Of a DNA stretch of 64,000 nucleotides, positions 1 through 11,069 are shown piece by piece. The stretch is from the NCBI GenBank assembly GCA_944470555.2, contig OX104129.1, forward strand, positions 48,517,998 to 48,581,997, written 5' to 3'. This DNA is from Heterobilharzia americana. Its lineage: Eukaryota; Platyhelminthes; Trematoda; Strigeidida; Schistosomatidae. The notes under the pieces were generated by a model that worked only from the letters and a program-made list of their open reading frames with translations, did no database searches and was not told the DNA's origin. A program made the translations under genes and the position numbers. How positions within the stretch are numbered: the first letter of the stretch is position 1; each line of letters opens with the position of its first letter.

Positions 1-339
1 GCGAATGATAACAAATAGATTATGTAATATATGGAATGGTACATAGAGAGTATATAACTCAGAAGAGGGTGAAAAAATTGTTTAAAATGGTAAATCAATT
101 AAGTATTATGTAATGGCATCAGACCAATTGGACAAGATGAAGTCAATGTTTTCTAAAAGTATTAAGACAATTAAGTGAAACAACACCGGAAACTAGTTGA
201 AGTGAAAGCGATTATAATAACAATAATAGTGATAAAGGAAGGATACAAAGGTTAAATTAATAAAGTGGGAGGGGGGGCTAATGGGGTGGGAGCTAATGTA
301 CCATTCCATATATTACATAATCTATTTGTTATCATTCGC
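1..339. repeat. Short element with perfect 44-bp terminal inverted repeats
   Basis: Bases 1-44 and 296-339 are exact reverse complements of each other, enclosing about 250 bp of A-rich DNA with a run of seven or more G near 270. No ORF is visible. This is the form of a MITE or foldback element, but the left end coincides with the window edge, so the repeat may be longer. It lies just outside the outer end of the large inverted duplication. Confidence 0.6.
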
Positions 340-444
340 ACTTCAGTTGTTATTATAATCATAAATGCCTATGTCATCACCCGCTCTATTATTATTGTCA
401 TCACCACATAGTGTTTAGTTTTCCTCACAGGATATAATTTTTTC

Positions 445-448
<4 letters not shown>

Positions 449-481
<33 letters not shown>
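449..481. repeat. (TA)n microsatellite, outer boundary of left arm
   Basis: A pure TA run of about 32 bp. It follows the 3' end of the CR1-like element read on the minus strand, so it may be that element's microsatellite-type 3' tail. The matching run in the other arm is longer (45924-45980). Confidence 0.9.
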
Positions 482-485
<4 letters not shown>

Positions 486-3360
486 CTACATTTCAAATAG
501 TCTTATTATAAGGATTTAAGTAATACAACGAATATTAATGACGAGAAAATTGATAAATAAGTCCTGTTCTTACACTTTTTTCTTCCCATAATACGCTTGC
601 TGGATAAGCCAGTGTCGGGTTCATGTACTTACCTGTACAACCGTACAGTGTTATGTAATTTCCTCTTGTCCTCCCTGAGGAGATACAAGGAGAGAGTTGT
701 GAATGAAGTAGATGCTCAGTTTCAGTTAAAATTACTGTAGCTACTTCCCTGTCAACTTCAGCGTTAATCAGCTGAGCAAGAGGTATAACACTCACCCTAC
801 TGACGGCCTTCAAAATCCTACGCAGTATGACATAGTCCATTTTTAGTAGACCAGGAATGATCAACTGGGAACAATAGAGAAGAATGAGAAAAATGTAGCA
901 ATTACTAAATCGTAAAAGTAGAGGCCGAGTTATACCAGAGAGCCTCAGTTTCTTTATGTAATACCTTAAACGAAAGATTTTCTTGGAAGCCAAGAGGATA
1001 TGAGGTGACCAAAAAAGATCAGAAATAAACTTCGATTCAAGATATTCAACACTTAATTTACTTTCTGTAGAAATACCATCAATACAACAGACATCATGAG
1101 ATTTAAGAAGCCCACACAAGTCTTGTTTACGTCTGAGGCAAAAATTAACAGTTTGACATTTAGAAGGGTTTAACTTGAGACGATTTGAGAGAGACTGTCA
1201 GTTAATTACAGACAAGAAACCATTTAGTTCAGAGAAATCCAAGTGAGAGTTAACTGGAACAGAGGCCATCAGGTCATCGGCATATTTAAGAAAATTAGGT
1301 TCAACAGAATAAGGTAAATCATGCAAAAAGAACGAAAACAAAACGGAGAAAGTACTGCAGCCCGAGGAACAACAGCTTTAGTAAGCAATGAAGTGGAGTG
1401 CCTCCCTTTATAGAATACAGTCATTTTGTAACCCATGGCTCAGTATGACCCATTCAAGCTTATTTAACAAGAGTGGTCTAGGAACAGAGTAAAAGACTGA
1501 TGAGTAATCCAATAGGGCACAACGAACATAACACCTTTGTCGAGCCTAGAAACAATACTATGATACAATACAGTGACAGCATCTAAATTACTTCTCCTGT
1601 GTGTTTGTAAGCAAATTGTTTCGGATCTCTGAAAGCCATCAATGAAGCTTCAAGCACAAGAAGTGATATCTCCACTGTCTTCAAAAAATGGGAAGTTATA
1701 GCGATGGGTCGAAACTTAGTATCTGATCCAGAAGATGACTTAAGCATAGGTACAACTTTGATCTCCTTCCAAGCAGTGTGTGTTGCATTTTCAGAAAGCA
1801 ATGCACTGAAAATATAAGTAAGTGAATGACATAAAATATGTGCATACTTTCTAAATATAATACTCAAAACAGCATAAGGACCCAGGTTTTGGAATAGATT
1901 CAAGCATTCAAGACATCTAAATAAGTTCTTTGTATAATAACAGGAAAGCAGCTATCCATTTGACTATGAACACTAGGAAGATGAAATTAGCTTGCTGACG
2001 TATGATTGACTTGTTTAACGCGCAGACATCCGAACAAGCTTCTTTTGTCATCTGTTTTTTACCAGTTAGCTAATTCCCATATATTGGAAGAGGTCTTACA
2101 CGATAGAAACTTCTGATTGCATATAGCATTTAGACATTGTATTTCAGACTTAATTAGCCAGTTAAATCTTTTAACTCCAGGGTGATCTCTCACCTTATAC
2201 AACCTTTCCTTTCCTCTCCGGAGCTTATTGAGGTGAGGGGGGAAGGTCAGTTAAATCTCATGTAGATTGTTTCAGCAGGGTAGCATATTTCGAGACAATC
2301 TGAGATAGCTTGTAATATTAGTGATAGTCTTGTCTAGAACTTCGTCAACAAATATATCCTAGTCTGCTTCTTTAAGCATGCTTCTCAAAAGTAGTATATT
2401 CTCCTGTGAATAGCATCTGTACTGGACTTTTGTGGGAACGTGTCCAAAAGCCTTCGTATGTAACTTACCATATACTTTGGGCAAAACACGTACAATACAG
2501 TGGTCAGAATTCTTCAGTGAAGCTCGTTTATCGGTTTCATATATATATCACAGTCATTTGTAAACACTAAGTATAGTGTGTTGTCAAGACACGTGTAAAA
2601 GTTAACCATGTTTTCATGACCCGACGATACAAGGAAACTGCCGTCACATGAATTGAAATCTCCGTAGAATACACACAAAGATTACCCAGAACCAGAGCAG
2701 AAAATTCAGTAAATTTGCCTGCAAGAGTTGAAAAATCTGAAAAACTATAGCCAGATGTGACATAGATGCTTTTTATGTATATGTATTTGTATTTACACTC
2801 AAATGTTTAGGACGTCATTTAATGGTAATGCACTCAATTTTTTCGTTAGAGAAGCTAAAGCATACATAGTTGGAGGTAGACCAGTTTGTATTGATAAATG
2901 TGGCTACAGCCTCACTACATTTCCTTTTGGAGAAGCATCGATCTTGTCGAAATAACTTGAAACCACTGAGGTAAACCAAATCGTCATCGTACAGGTTGTG
3001 AAGTCATGTTTCCTTCAGTGTTATTACACCCATATTCTGATAAACACTTGTGAATAAGGGTGACTAAAGGTAGTCAACTTTCTTCAGTAACGACCTACAG
3101 TTTTTGCTGAGTATTTCTGTAATAGTCATTTATTCTTTGGTCATGCACTTGAGTGCCCGTTGCCGTGTATCATGGTGCTTTTTCCTAAGTTGCCCATCAA
3201 CTTGTAGCACGATAGGTTGTAAGGATTTTAAAAACGTGCCACAATATATAATACGATTAGATGGCATAATTGAATGATTAAAATAATGTAGAAAGGAGAA
3301 ATTTGGTGCAGTCCATTCTGTGGTAAAATGAGGTAGCCCAAAGTTCAAGCAGGCAGCTTA
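482..3360 (-). mobile_element. Decayed CR1/SR1-like non-LTR retrotransposon (left copy)
   Basis: Read on the minus strand, the order is an N-terminal 72-aa piece (3348-3130), an apurinic-type endonuclease in broken frames (a GDFN motif at about 2665 and a SDHC-like motif at about 2500), then reverse transcriptase. The RT is visible as a 106-aa piece (1903-1583), a YADD active-site motif near 1280 and a 194-aa C-terminal piece (1119-535). The C-terminal piece has the long basic helical region typical of schistosome CR1-clade elements. Frameshifts and stops break the frame, so it cannot encode active protein. The breaks are shared with the copy at 43060-45925, so decay preceded duplication. The clade is judged from motif order and general resemblance. 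Confidence 0.75.
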
Positions 3361-3759
3361 TCGTCTTCATCACCATCCTCTTATATCAAGATAAGTTTTC
3401 CAAGACAACGCCATCTCAGATAGTCTAATTAGTCGTCTTTTATTTCCCATGGAAAGTGTCAATTGAAACACACATATTCACAAAACCATAAAACCCCAAT
3501 AACCATACCACAACTCAACACAGACATACAGGAAACTAGTTAAAACTTTTATTGGGTAATTTTCAAATGTAAAAAAATACAACATGAAAATGTTCATAGA
3601 AAAAAAACTAACTTCTCTTGATTGCAATAAGAATCACCATTCATTAAGCTAACAATAACCTGCCCACCAACAATGAGTGGTATAATCTAAATATCTAGGA
3701 AATAAACCAACTAATGTAAAAAGTTATCCAGAAGACAATCTGAGATATAATTTGGTGAA

Positions 3760-3960
3760 CTAGTGTTAATGATACTAAGTGATGTGATTGAAGCGGATTT
3801 GAAAACTTGGGCTGTGGCACGACTCTAGCCGGTGATCCCCAGTACTTGAATTGAAGTTAAAATTTGGTTACCAGATGAGTCTGGGACCTAGGTTCTCATC
3901 TCATAATGAGTCACCACCCAGTATTGATGGAAAAATCAATTGATTACTGAATATGATTCA
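3760..3960. repeat. SINE-like repeat, 'tRNA-like family D'
   Basis: The segment resembles parts of 18580-18850 and short pieces at 28755-28830 and 58322-58365. Shared blocks are a start near TGATACT-GTGATG-ATTGAAG and a GATTGAAG...GAAAACTTG core. The duplicate in the other arm is at about 42450-42650. No intact tRNA fold is claimed. Confidence 0.45.
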
Positions 3961-4452
3961 ATGTAGCGATATAGTAGGACAACTGCTAACTATATTCAAG
4001 CTAGTAAATGAACAATGTGCAGGTGAAGTTCACCCTTTTATTTAAGGAAGGTAAGTCTATTATTGAGGCTGTCATAAATACATCAGGTCAAAGTGTAAGA
4101 ACACATGTCATCATCAATGCACAACGCCTACCTACCTCAGTGTTTAATACTGTCTAAAGTAGGAGCAGGGTGGACAAGATTTTACACAACAATCGAACTG
4201 ACTTGTAGCACCACTGAGCATCAGTATTAACCACGTAGAATAATCGTATTCCAACCGAATGTGGTCATTTGAGCGACTGGAATCATTAACAAGAGTTCTT
4301 AATTATATCAACTCAACATCTGCTGCAAAGAAGTGTATCAGTCAGTCCCAGACTTCAAAGAATAAGACTAGTTGAAAAAGAGGATGAGAAAAGGGAAAAA
4401 TGTCAAGCGGCCACTCATACAAAGAAATAGAGCAGTAGGGTATGTTATTAAG

Positions 4453-4690
4453 CATAAATAGTGATGGAAAACCTCAGATTATAGAGTATGCCGCTTGAAG
4501 GTATCGTATGCGCTTCTGAACTCATATGATTATAAGGACAATATATCAGTTTATCCCAATTGGTTTAGCAACTCAGGAAAAGATCACGTCAACACAGCTG
4601 AACTGAAAATTTCCTATTTGTTTACATATTCATCACAGATATAAATGCAGTAATGAAATACTAATAGTAACTACTACCTTCATATAATGG
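4453..4690. repeat. ~235-bp dispersed repeat, copy 1
   Basis: The block from about 4453 to 4685 recurs at 7482-7717 in the same orientation with only scattered substitutions, and inverted within the right arm (about 41720-41957). It has no coding potential. The edges are sharp (AAGCATA..., ...CTACCTT), so it is a discrete mobile or duplicated unit of unknown class. Confidence 0.7.
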
Positions 4691-5220
4691 CTGTGCTTGC
4701 CAACCACGCAGTAACCCGCCCGGGCTACATTAACTGTACCAGCTTTCTCCCTGGTGTGCTAAAATGCCAGAAAGATCAGTCGCAGAATGATGAGACTAAA
4801 AATAGAGTAGTTCATTGCCAAAATGTGACATAATAATTTTAGGTGCAAGGCAGAAGTCGTAATGCTAGTTGTATGAGTAGCCAGAAAGTGTTAATCCGTC
4901 ATAACCCAGTCAGCACCCAGGTCCCATCTGACCGCCAACAACTTTCATCCTCATTGCTATGAATTTTCTTCACTTGGCTCTAATAATGCCTCTATGCCAC
5001 CCTTAAACTACCCCAACTTCACAGGCCATGCTAACGAATTCAATTCACCAAATGGCATAACCAATCCCTCTTGATAACCTGCTAGTGGACAAATCACGCA
5101 TACCTTACCACCATCTACCTCATCAAGCAATGTTTTTTAAAAACTTGTGTCAGGTTGAGAAAAAAAGAAGACAAGAATAAGATGCATCACCATCCCATGA
5201 AACCTTTATCTGATAGTGAG

Positions 5221-5246
5221 CATGCAGTAAGCTTGCTTACTGCATG
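5221..5246. repeat. Perfect 12-bp palindrome at inner edge of left arm
   Basis: CATGCAGTAAGC, a TT spacer, then GCTTACTGCATG. Homology between the two arms stops at 5241, inside this palindrome. The partner site at 41170-41185 keeps a shorter palindrome (GTAAGC-AA-GCTTAC). Confidence 0.85.
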
Positions 5247-5887
5247 TATTCAACCGAAATCGACGATTGAAGGCTCTGGTATCAGTGAAGCAGATTCACT
5301 CATACCATACCTTCATCGAACTCTTCACATCCTATGTTTCTGTTCCCTTCATTTTCCTCCTGTTTGTTTCATGACTTTGATAAAATGCATGAAAATCTTA
5401 CGCCGATTTTAAGTTTGACAACTTAAACAGGTATACAGTTATTCCATACTTTATGTTGGTAATGTCCCTCCCTATTTGATAAGGTAAATCTCCCATCTAA
5501 GAATATATTAGAGTAGAAGAGGATTTCTTTCTACTACCACGAAATTCGGTAGACTATAGATAGACTTTCAATACATACGTTGCAAAAACCGAAAATTAGC
5601 ATTTTCAGAATGTCCAGGTGGAGAGCGACAACACAAAAAGTATGAAGATAAATAATTTATTTCCAAAGATTAATAGTATGCAAAAGATGTCCTGGACTGC
5701 AAATCAGTGGTATGCACTAACGATTAAAGTAACATTAGATGTAGTTTCTATTTGTGTAAGTCACAGCGTGTTTGAAATGAAATAATTCCAAGGTTTCGCA
5801 CGGAAGTCTGGTCCAAGCTTCTTCAGGAAAATAACCAGAATCAAAGTATCAAGGAAATATACATGAATTCAAAGACGTATAATTGAT
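5242..5887. other. Intronic DNA with no recognised feature
   Basis: A/T-rich sequence with short open frames only. An 85-aa open frame crosses the arm boundary (5155-5412) but resembles nothing I recognise. The segment near 5775-5830, with a GTTTCGCACGGAAG-type string followed by CTTCTTCAGG, resembles the 3' ends of PLE copies near 35520. Confidence 0.4.
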
Positions 5888-6190
5888 CTCCTTGTCTAAT
5901 CCTGTTCAGCGCACTCGTCGGCAAGGCGTATCTGCAACCAGAGATTCGAACCGCGCCACCCAACGCTGAAGTGAGAGACGTTACCATTGAGCTATTCGAG
6001 CCGCTACTGACCTCCTATGGGACTGGATTACATTTATTGACTGGTCACTGGAGGGTAGTTAGTCCAGTTAACTAACAACTCTCTCAGTGCATCGTGATGG
6101 TGTCTCCTGGTCTGATGACCACATTACAAAATAATCAGTGGAATTCAATCGGCACGGAGGACTAGACAACATAAAGTTGGTTACCCCCCA
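5888..6190 (-). mobile_element. tRNA-headed SINE family C
   Basis: On the minus strand the segment has a B-box-like GGTTCGAATCTC (near 5941-5955) and a body shared with 37700-37960 and 57475-57710: a 'GCACTCGTCGGCAAGGCG' block, a 'GAGCTATTCGAGCC' block and a tail with 'GGTCACTGGAGG'. No hammerhead motif is seen in this family. The copies differ by many substitutions, so it is old. Confidence 0.6.
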
Positions 6191-7480
6191 GTGACCAACC
6201 AATGTAACACTGTAGTAATTTCATATTGTAAAATAGCTTCACAAGAAAGGATGAGAACTCAAAATGGTCATGGTATGATGATTTATTTCCCCATAACGAA
6301 CGAACTGCATTCAACAGTAATGAAGGTTAAAGATGAACAATTGTGGAGCCTTTGAAAAAAACTCACATTCATGTTAAACATGTAAAATACACGATAAAAC
6401 TCTCCAATAATGTCAATAAAGTCCAGTACAAATTATGTATGAAATAGTTGTACATATTATTTTCACTGACTGCAAAAATGTTGATGGGAATATCCATGGT
6501 AGTCAAGGTTTAGTAGATTGGTCTTTATGTAATGTAATGTAATGGCAGTTGAAGTTGAAACAGAAACACCACAGTAATCGCAAGATAAAACATGGCGACC
6601 TCTGGTTTATTGACACCGAGATCTACAGACTTAACTACGACAGCTAGCTGCTCACCAAGTCTTAATTTCACTTGAAATACAGAGGCTTTCGCCCCGTTAT
6701 CATGTGAATGAGTGACTATGCTGAAGACATTTAAATCTAGAAAGGACTTTCCAAATACAAAGAAGCACTCAGCTGATATTATGTTGCTTGCACCCCGATG
6801 CACAAACTGTTTCACCAGCTCAGAACATATACCCCCAACATACTTGTCATCTACGTCGACGAGAAAATATTCAAAGCTCAGAGAACACCAAGAACTTATC
6901 ATCCTCATCTTGAGCTACAAATCTTTTTTATTATTTCACATCATTTTTTATGGATCAAAGTACACTTGATGCAATAAAATTTCGCTTTACGCAAATAATA
7001 ATACCTAACTATATTTAACCGAAAAATAAAACTTTTAGACTGATTTCTGCAACACTGAATTCCTTTTTTTTCTTCTTAAATATAATTGGTGCTTAAAACA
7101 TTGGTAAATATCTACAAGAAATTCCTTAAAACCAAATAAACTAAGTGTGTAAGACAAAAACCATCCCATAAGGCTAAAACAAGACAACATTCTGAAATAA
7201 GTACAATAATAACAATAATATCAAGAAAATTCAATGAATAATTGTCTATTTGAAACTCAAGAGGATGAGGTAAATCTTGCTGGAAAAAAGCCCAAAGAGG
7301 TCAACGTTAGAGCTAATTGTTCTTCAAGATATATGGAAAGGATGTTGACTAACTCAATAAGCAAACCTGAATTACGACCTCATTGTAGATAACAACCTCC
7401 AGGTTACCTGTTCATTAGTTTACTGTTCACGATTCAAAAGAGAATAAGCTCGCTAGGAATTTAGCTAGTTGAAATTTTCG
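6191..7480. other. Intronic DNA; unrecognised 127-aa open frame
   Basis: A minus-strand open frame of 127 aa (6908-6525) ends next to a (TGTAA)n run at 6526-6542, which could be the 3' tail of a retroelement. I do not recognise the translation, and it overlaps a shorter open frame on the other strand. The rest (6930-7480) is A/T-rich with no feature. Confidence 0.3.
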
Positions 7481-7481
7481 C

Positions 7482-7720
7482 TAAGCATATATAGTGATGG
7501 AAAACCTCAGATTATAAAGTATGCCCCTTGAAGGTATCGTATGCGCTTCTGAATTCATATGATTATAAGGACAATATATCAGTTTATCCCAATTGGTTTA
7601 GCGACTCAGGAAAAGATCACGTCAACACAGCTGAACTGAAAATTTCCTATTTGTTTACATATTCATCACAGATATAAATGCAGTAATGAAATACTAATAG
7701 TAACTGCTACCTTGATATGT
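7482..7720. repeat. ~235-bp dispersed repeat, copy 2
   Basis: A close direct-repeat copy of 4453-4685, differing by a few substitutions. Because it lies outside the inverted duplication, it shows that this unit was dispersed independently of it. Confidence 0.7.
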
Positions 7721-7864
7721 TTCGAATATTATACACAAGGGATGTTGTTTGAGCACATAAAACGTTAGATTTTATGTCTGTTAGTAAGAATTTATTGACT
7801 GTTTACGAAGATTTAATTACACATGATAAACTCCTGGTCGTCTGTAGATTGGATAATAATTATT

Positions 7865-8190
7865 TATCTTACTCGGGATGGATATCCCAAAGTCCTAATG
7901 AGAAGCAGTGACCTGTGGAGTCCACCAAGTCGGAAGTGAAGCGTATGCCGGCTTGTGATCTGGGGTGGTGACAAAAGCAGGGAACTGCAAACCACCGAAC
8001 TTCAACCTATTACCGAACAGTTGACGCGATCACTTCTAAACCTGTAGGTCTGCAGTTCAACCCCTGATGGGGCGGGGGTCGTGGATGTATACTGCTGAGT
8101 AGTCTCATACTAGGACAAAACAGATATTTAGTGTTTGAAGGTTTTCAGCGGTTCTCCAACTGGTGTCACTCCGTGATGAAAACTTCCGTG
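7865..8190 (+). mobile_element. SINE family B (hammerhead-type), decayed full-length copy
   Basis: It starts with the family's 5' block (near 'TCCTAATGAGAAGCAGTGAC'), has a tRNA-like A/B-box region (about 8015-8065), a hammerhead relic at 8093-8140 (CTGAGTAG...GGACAAAAC) and the family 3' block ending '...GGTGTCACTCCGTGATGAA'. The hammerhead core is mutated (CTGAGGA to CTGAGTA, and a changed cleavage triplet), so it should not self-cleave. Confidence 0.7.

Positions 8191-8201
<11 letters not shown>

Positions 8202-8256
<55 letters not shown>
8202..8256. repeat. (TA)n microsatellite
   Basis: About 54 bp of uninterrupted TA repeats immediately after the SINE B copy. Confidence 0.95.
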
Positions 8257-8259
<3 letters not shown>

Positions 8260-9030
8260 GGTTGGCCATTCGATCCTTTGGTTTTCATTCACTTGGGTCT
8301 TAAAATAGTCACCGTTCGATCACAGTTGGCCAACTGTATCCAGTCGTCAGCTGAACTATCGATTTCTGCCACCTCGTCTAGTGTGTAACTAATGTGATAT
8401 CAATACAGCGAATTCAGATCATGCCCAGGTTACAGTTATAATCGGTATACTCTTTAGTGCGTCTGTACTTCTCTCCATCTGGTTATTGGTAAGTTAGAGT
8501 GCTGTTAGCTTACATTAGCTTTTTTGATATAGTAAGCTGTACATATTACTTTGACTACTATTTATAATTATGATAAATGTAGCTTAGTAGCCTATTACAT
8601 GTCTTTTAACTAGGCTGTAAGTCACAGTTTACTTAAGAGGACTAGTTATTCCATTCAGCTGTGAAAACCTCAGTAGGCAGATGATAGCGTGAATTTGTGA
8701 CCCGATAACTGGAAACTGAGAATCTTAATCACTCGCTTTACATTATGTATATGTTTTGGTCGTGAACAGGTTATCCACATTATTTTGAGCACTGCACTGT
8801 TTAAATATGAAGACATTTTGTGTTATTATGTGCATTGAGGTATTTTCAACAAAATTTCCTCAAGCAGAGTTTGTGGCTCATAATTATATCATAGTGATCG
8901 TACAACTTGCTGATCTAGTCTTCAGAGCTCCACTGTTTTTCAGTCTTTTGTTTTATTGGTAGTAAAATTTTCCATATATCCGAAATGGGTGTTGTGTCGT
9001 TTGTACCACGTGTCAGGTGTCGATACGATA
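8257..9030. other. Intronic DNA, nothing recognised
   Basis: No coding frame, inverted repeat or family resemblance that I can support. Confidence 0.4.
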
Positions 9031-9330
9031 AATGAAGCTTCAGTTATGAAACCCCTCACTGCAACTACCAAAATTATTTTTTAAATTGTCTACTTCATCC
9101 CATCCTGTCATGTGATTGTGTGTTTCAGCATGCATGGCTATTGCCGATCTGTTTTCTTGATTTCGTATATTATTACTATCTCCTGCCAGCTTAATTGACC
9201 CCTTCAGGCTAGTTTGACCTATGTATTTAACTGTAGGTTTTATTTGAACATCGACACATTTCGTATACATATAAACTTAGTAGTTGTTGCCTTCCAGTTC
9301 ACACACACTAGAAAGTGACGAAGGAGAACT
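9031..9330 (-). mobile_element. Penelope-like element fragment (GIY-YIG endonuclease)
   Basis: A minus-strand 76-aa frame (9270-9040) contains VKYIGQTSLKG followed by a HAETHNH motif. This matches the YIG half of a GIY-YIG nuclease and the histidine-rich stretch after it in PLE proteins. The GIY half and the reverse transcriptase are missing. It is a dead fragment, distinct in sequence from the other PLE pieces here. Confidence 0.6.
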
Positions 9331-10940
9331 GAATATAGTGAACAAAGAAATCAGTTGAAGGCATCACAGAGGTTTAGATACTAGTAACTTCACATCTTAA
9401 TCGATTCTTAGATTGCAGATCATCTCATTCCGCATCAATTAACGCAGGCTTGGTCAAATGTCTAAGTAACAGGACAAGAAGACTGACCAGTTAGGCAGGA
9501 ATTCTATGTCAGGAAGCGAAACACACAATTATCCTCTTGAGTTTATCCAGAAACGCAAAATGAGTAGTTAGAAAAATTTCTATGAACAATGCGATTGCAG
9601 ACACAAAACGTGACAGCAATGAACCTACGGAGAAGGATTGTAAAACCTGTTAGTTTTATCGTATAAAGGAGGGATATCAGAAATCCTGCTTAGAATTCCT
9701 AGTAAGACAGGTAAGAGTGGCATTATAACCTACAAACTCAGTTAGAGATGAATGTTTTTTGTCAAAGGGTTCTGACGAACCCATTACACATGACAAATTC
9801 CATGTAATGACTGTGAGATCAGATCAGACCGATAGACTGGAATTAATTAGAGCACCAGAACAAAAAAATCTAGCCAAACATTGAATGATAGACAGATCAA
9901 CCACAGCTGTGCGTGCTGTCACACCAAACCATATAAAAGGATAGGATAGATTGATAATTTTAGAAAAATTACTGGAGTACTTGGAGCAGGAAGTTGTTAA
10001 CTAAAGCTTCGTTTATCAAATTAACACCGATATATGCAATAGAAATGATCCAACACCTATTCCGAATATATGGAAAATTTTACTACCATTTAAATGGAGT
10101 AATGAAAAACAATGGAGCCCTGAAAACTAGATCAGTAAGTTGTATGATCACCGTGACATGATGATGAACAATATATTGTACTAGAAACGTCCTCAATACA
10201 CATTACTGTTTTACTTTGTTACATGTAAAGGAGAGAATAATGGTAGAATTACACTCTACCACATTGCCCAAACCCTATTCGAATACTGAAATTTCCTCAA
10301 ATTCTAGTCTGAAATAATTAATTTTTGAGTACATTTCAACGATTATCAAAATTTTGTAAATGTAGACCAAACACATATTTCACCTGTATGACTAACTCCT
10401 AACCTAACCCCATGATGATGAAGTGGCTGCTAGTAAATATCAAACTACAAACAACTATTTTCTTCTAAAGATTATCTTTATCACTGCGTAGATAAACCCA
10501 TCATTTTGACTAATTCATTAAATGGATGACGTATCAGTTGAGTAATAACAAGAGGTGAGTGTTTAAGCTGTTCATTTGGCATAATATTTCATTTCTCCTA
10601 CAACCTAGCTGAAACTCATACAAAAGATATAATTGTAGGAATTTAGCGGTACTGCTTTTTACTCTCCCTCCCTATATTTCTCGTTATATTGATGTTGCGT
10701 TTGTCTCAACTAATAAAGAACATCTCATTACTGTCAATATTATTACTGCTGCCACCACTAATAGTAGTACTGCGCTGATATACTAAAACTAAGTATATTC
10801 CCATCTTCCTCTAGATACATAGTTCATTTCCATTAAATGTTTTGTTTTGCTTTATTTCTCTTCTTTCATATCGGCTTCTTCCATTCTCTTCTCCATTCTA
10901 CAACACATACATATACACGTATGTATATTATATATGGCAG
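9331..10940. other. Intron upstream of the first SAC2 exon; nothing recognised
   Basis: A/T-rich, with no ORF of note. The last part is pyrimidine-rich (10650-10910) and leads to the splice acceptor at 10939-10940. Confidence 0.4.
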
Positions 10941-11069
10941 TTGAAAAAGATTGGTTTATTAGGCCCTGAGGAGTGTTTACCCACTGAATTCCTGCGTACA
11001 ATTCAGCATATGTGGGCAACAAACGGTGATGCTATCAGTCAAATATATGCAGGCACAGGTGCAATGAAA
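10941..11069 (+). CDS. INPP5F: INPP5F/SAC2-like phosphatase, exon A (Sac domain)
   Basis: A 43-codon exon between acceptor TATGGCAG and donor AAA|GTGAGTG. The translation starts LKKIGLLGPEE and ends with MWATNGDAISQIYAGTGAMK. This is the conserved Sac-domain stretch after the CX5R catalytic loop; in INPP5F/SAC2 the matching text has WANNGD and QYAGT. Sac phosphatases remove phosphate from phosphoinositides on endosome membranes (SAC2 mainly at the 4-position). The exon ends in phase 0 and joins exon B at 21730 in frame. The catalytic-loop exon was not found upstream in this window. An open frame continues past the donor but is intronic. Synaptojanin or Sac1 are less likely given exons D-F. 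Confidence 0.85.

Larger units (their letters stand above)
448..5241 (-). repeat. Left arm of a ~4.8-kb inverted duplication
   Basis: This segment is repeated in reverse complement at 41170-45980. Paired coordinates add up to 46407 at the outer end and 46411 at the inner end, so only a few bases are gained or lost over 4.8 kb. Translated pieces of 194, 106 and 72 aa are identical between arms. The visible differences (single substitutions and 1-2 base indels) cluster at 4680-5130. The outer end is a (TA)n tract. The inner end falls in a perfect 12-bp palindrome at 5221-5246. The arm holds a decayed CR1-like retroelement (about 480-3360), a SINE-like repeat (3760-3960), a ~235-bp repeat (4453-4685) and unclassified DNA. 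Confidence 0.92.

Noticed and set aside
6525..6908. 127-aa minus-strand ORF as a host gene
   Set aside because: No recognised domain, no clear splice context, and it ends at a (TGTAA)n run suggesting a retroelement tail; left as unrecognised.
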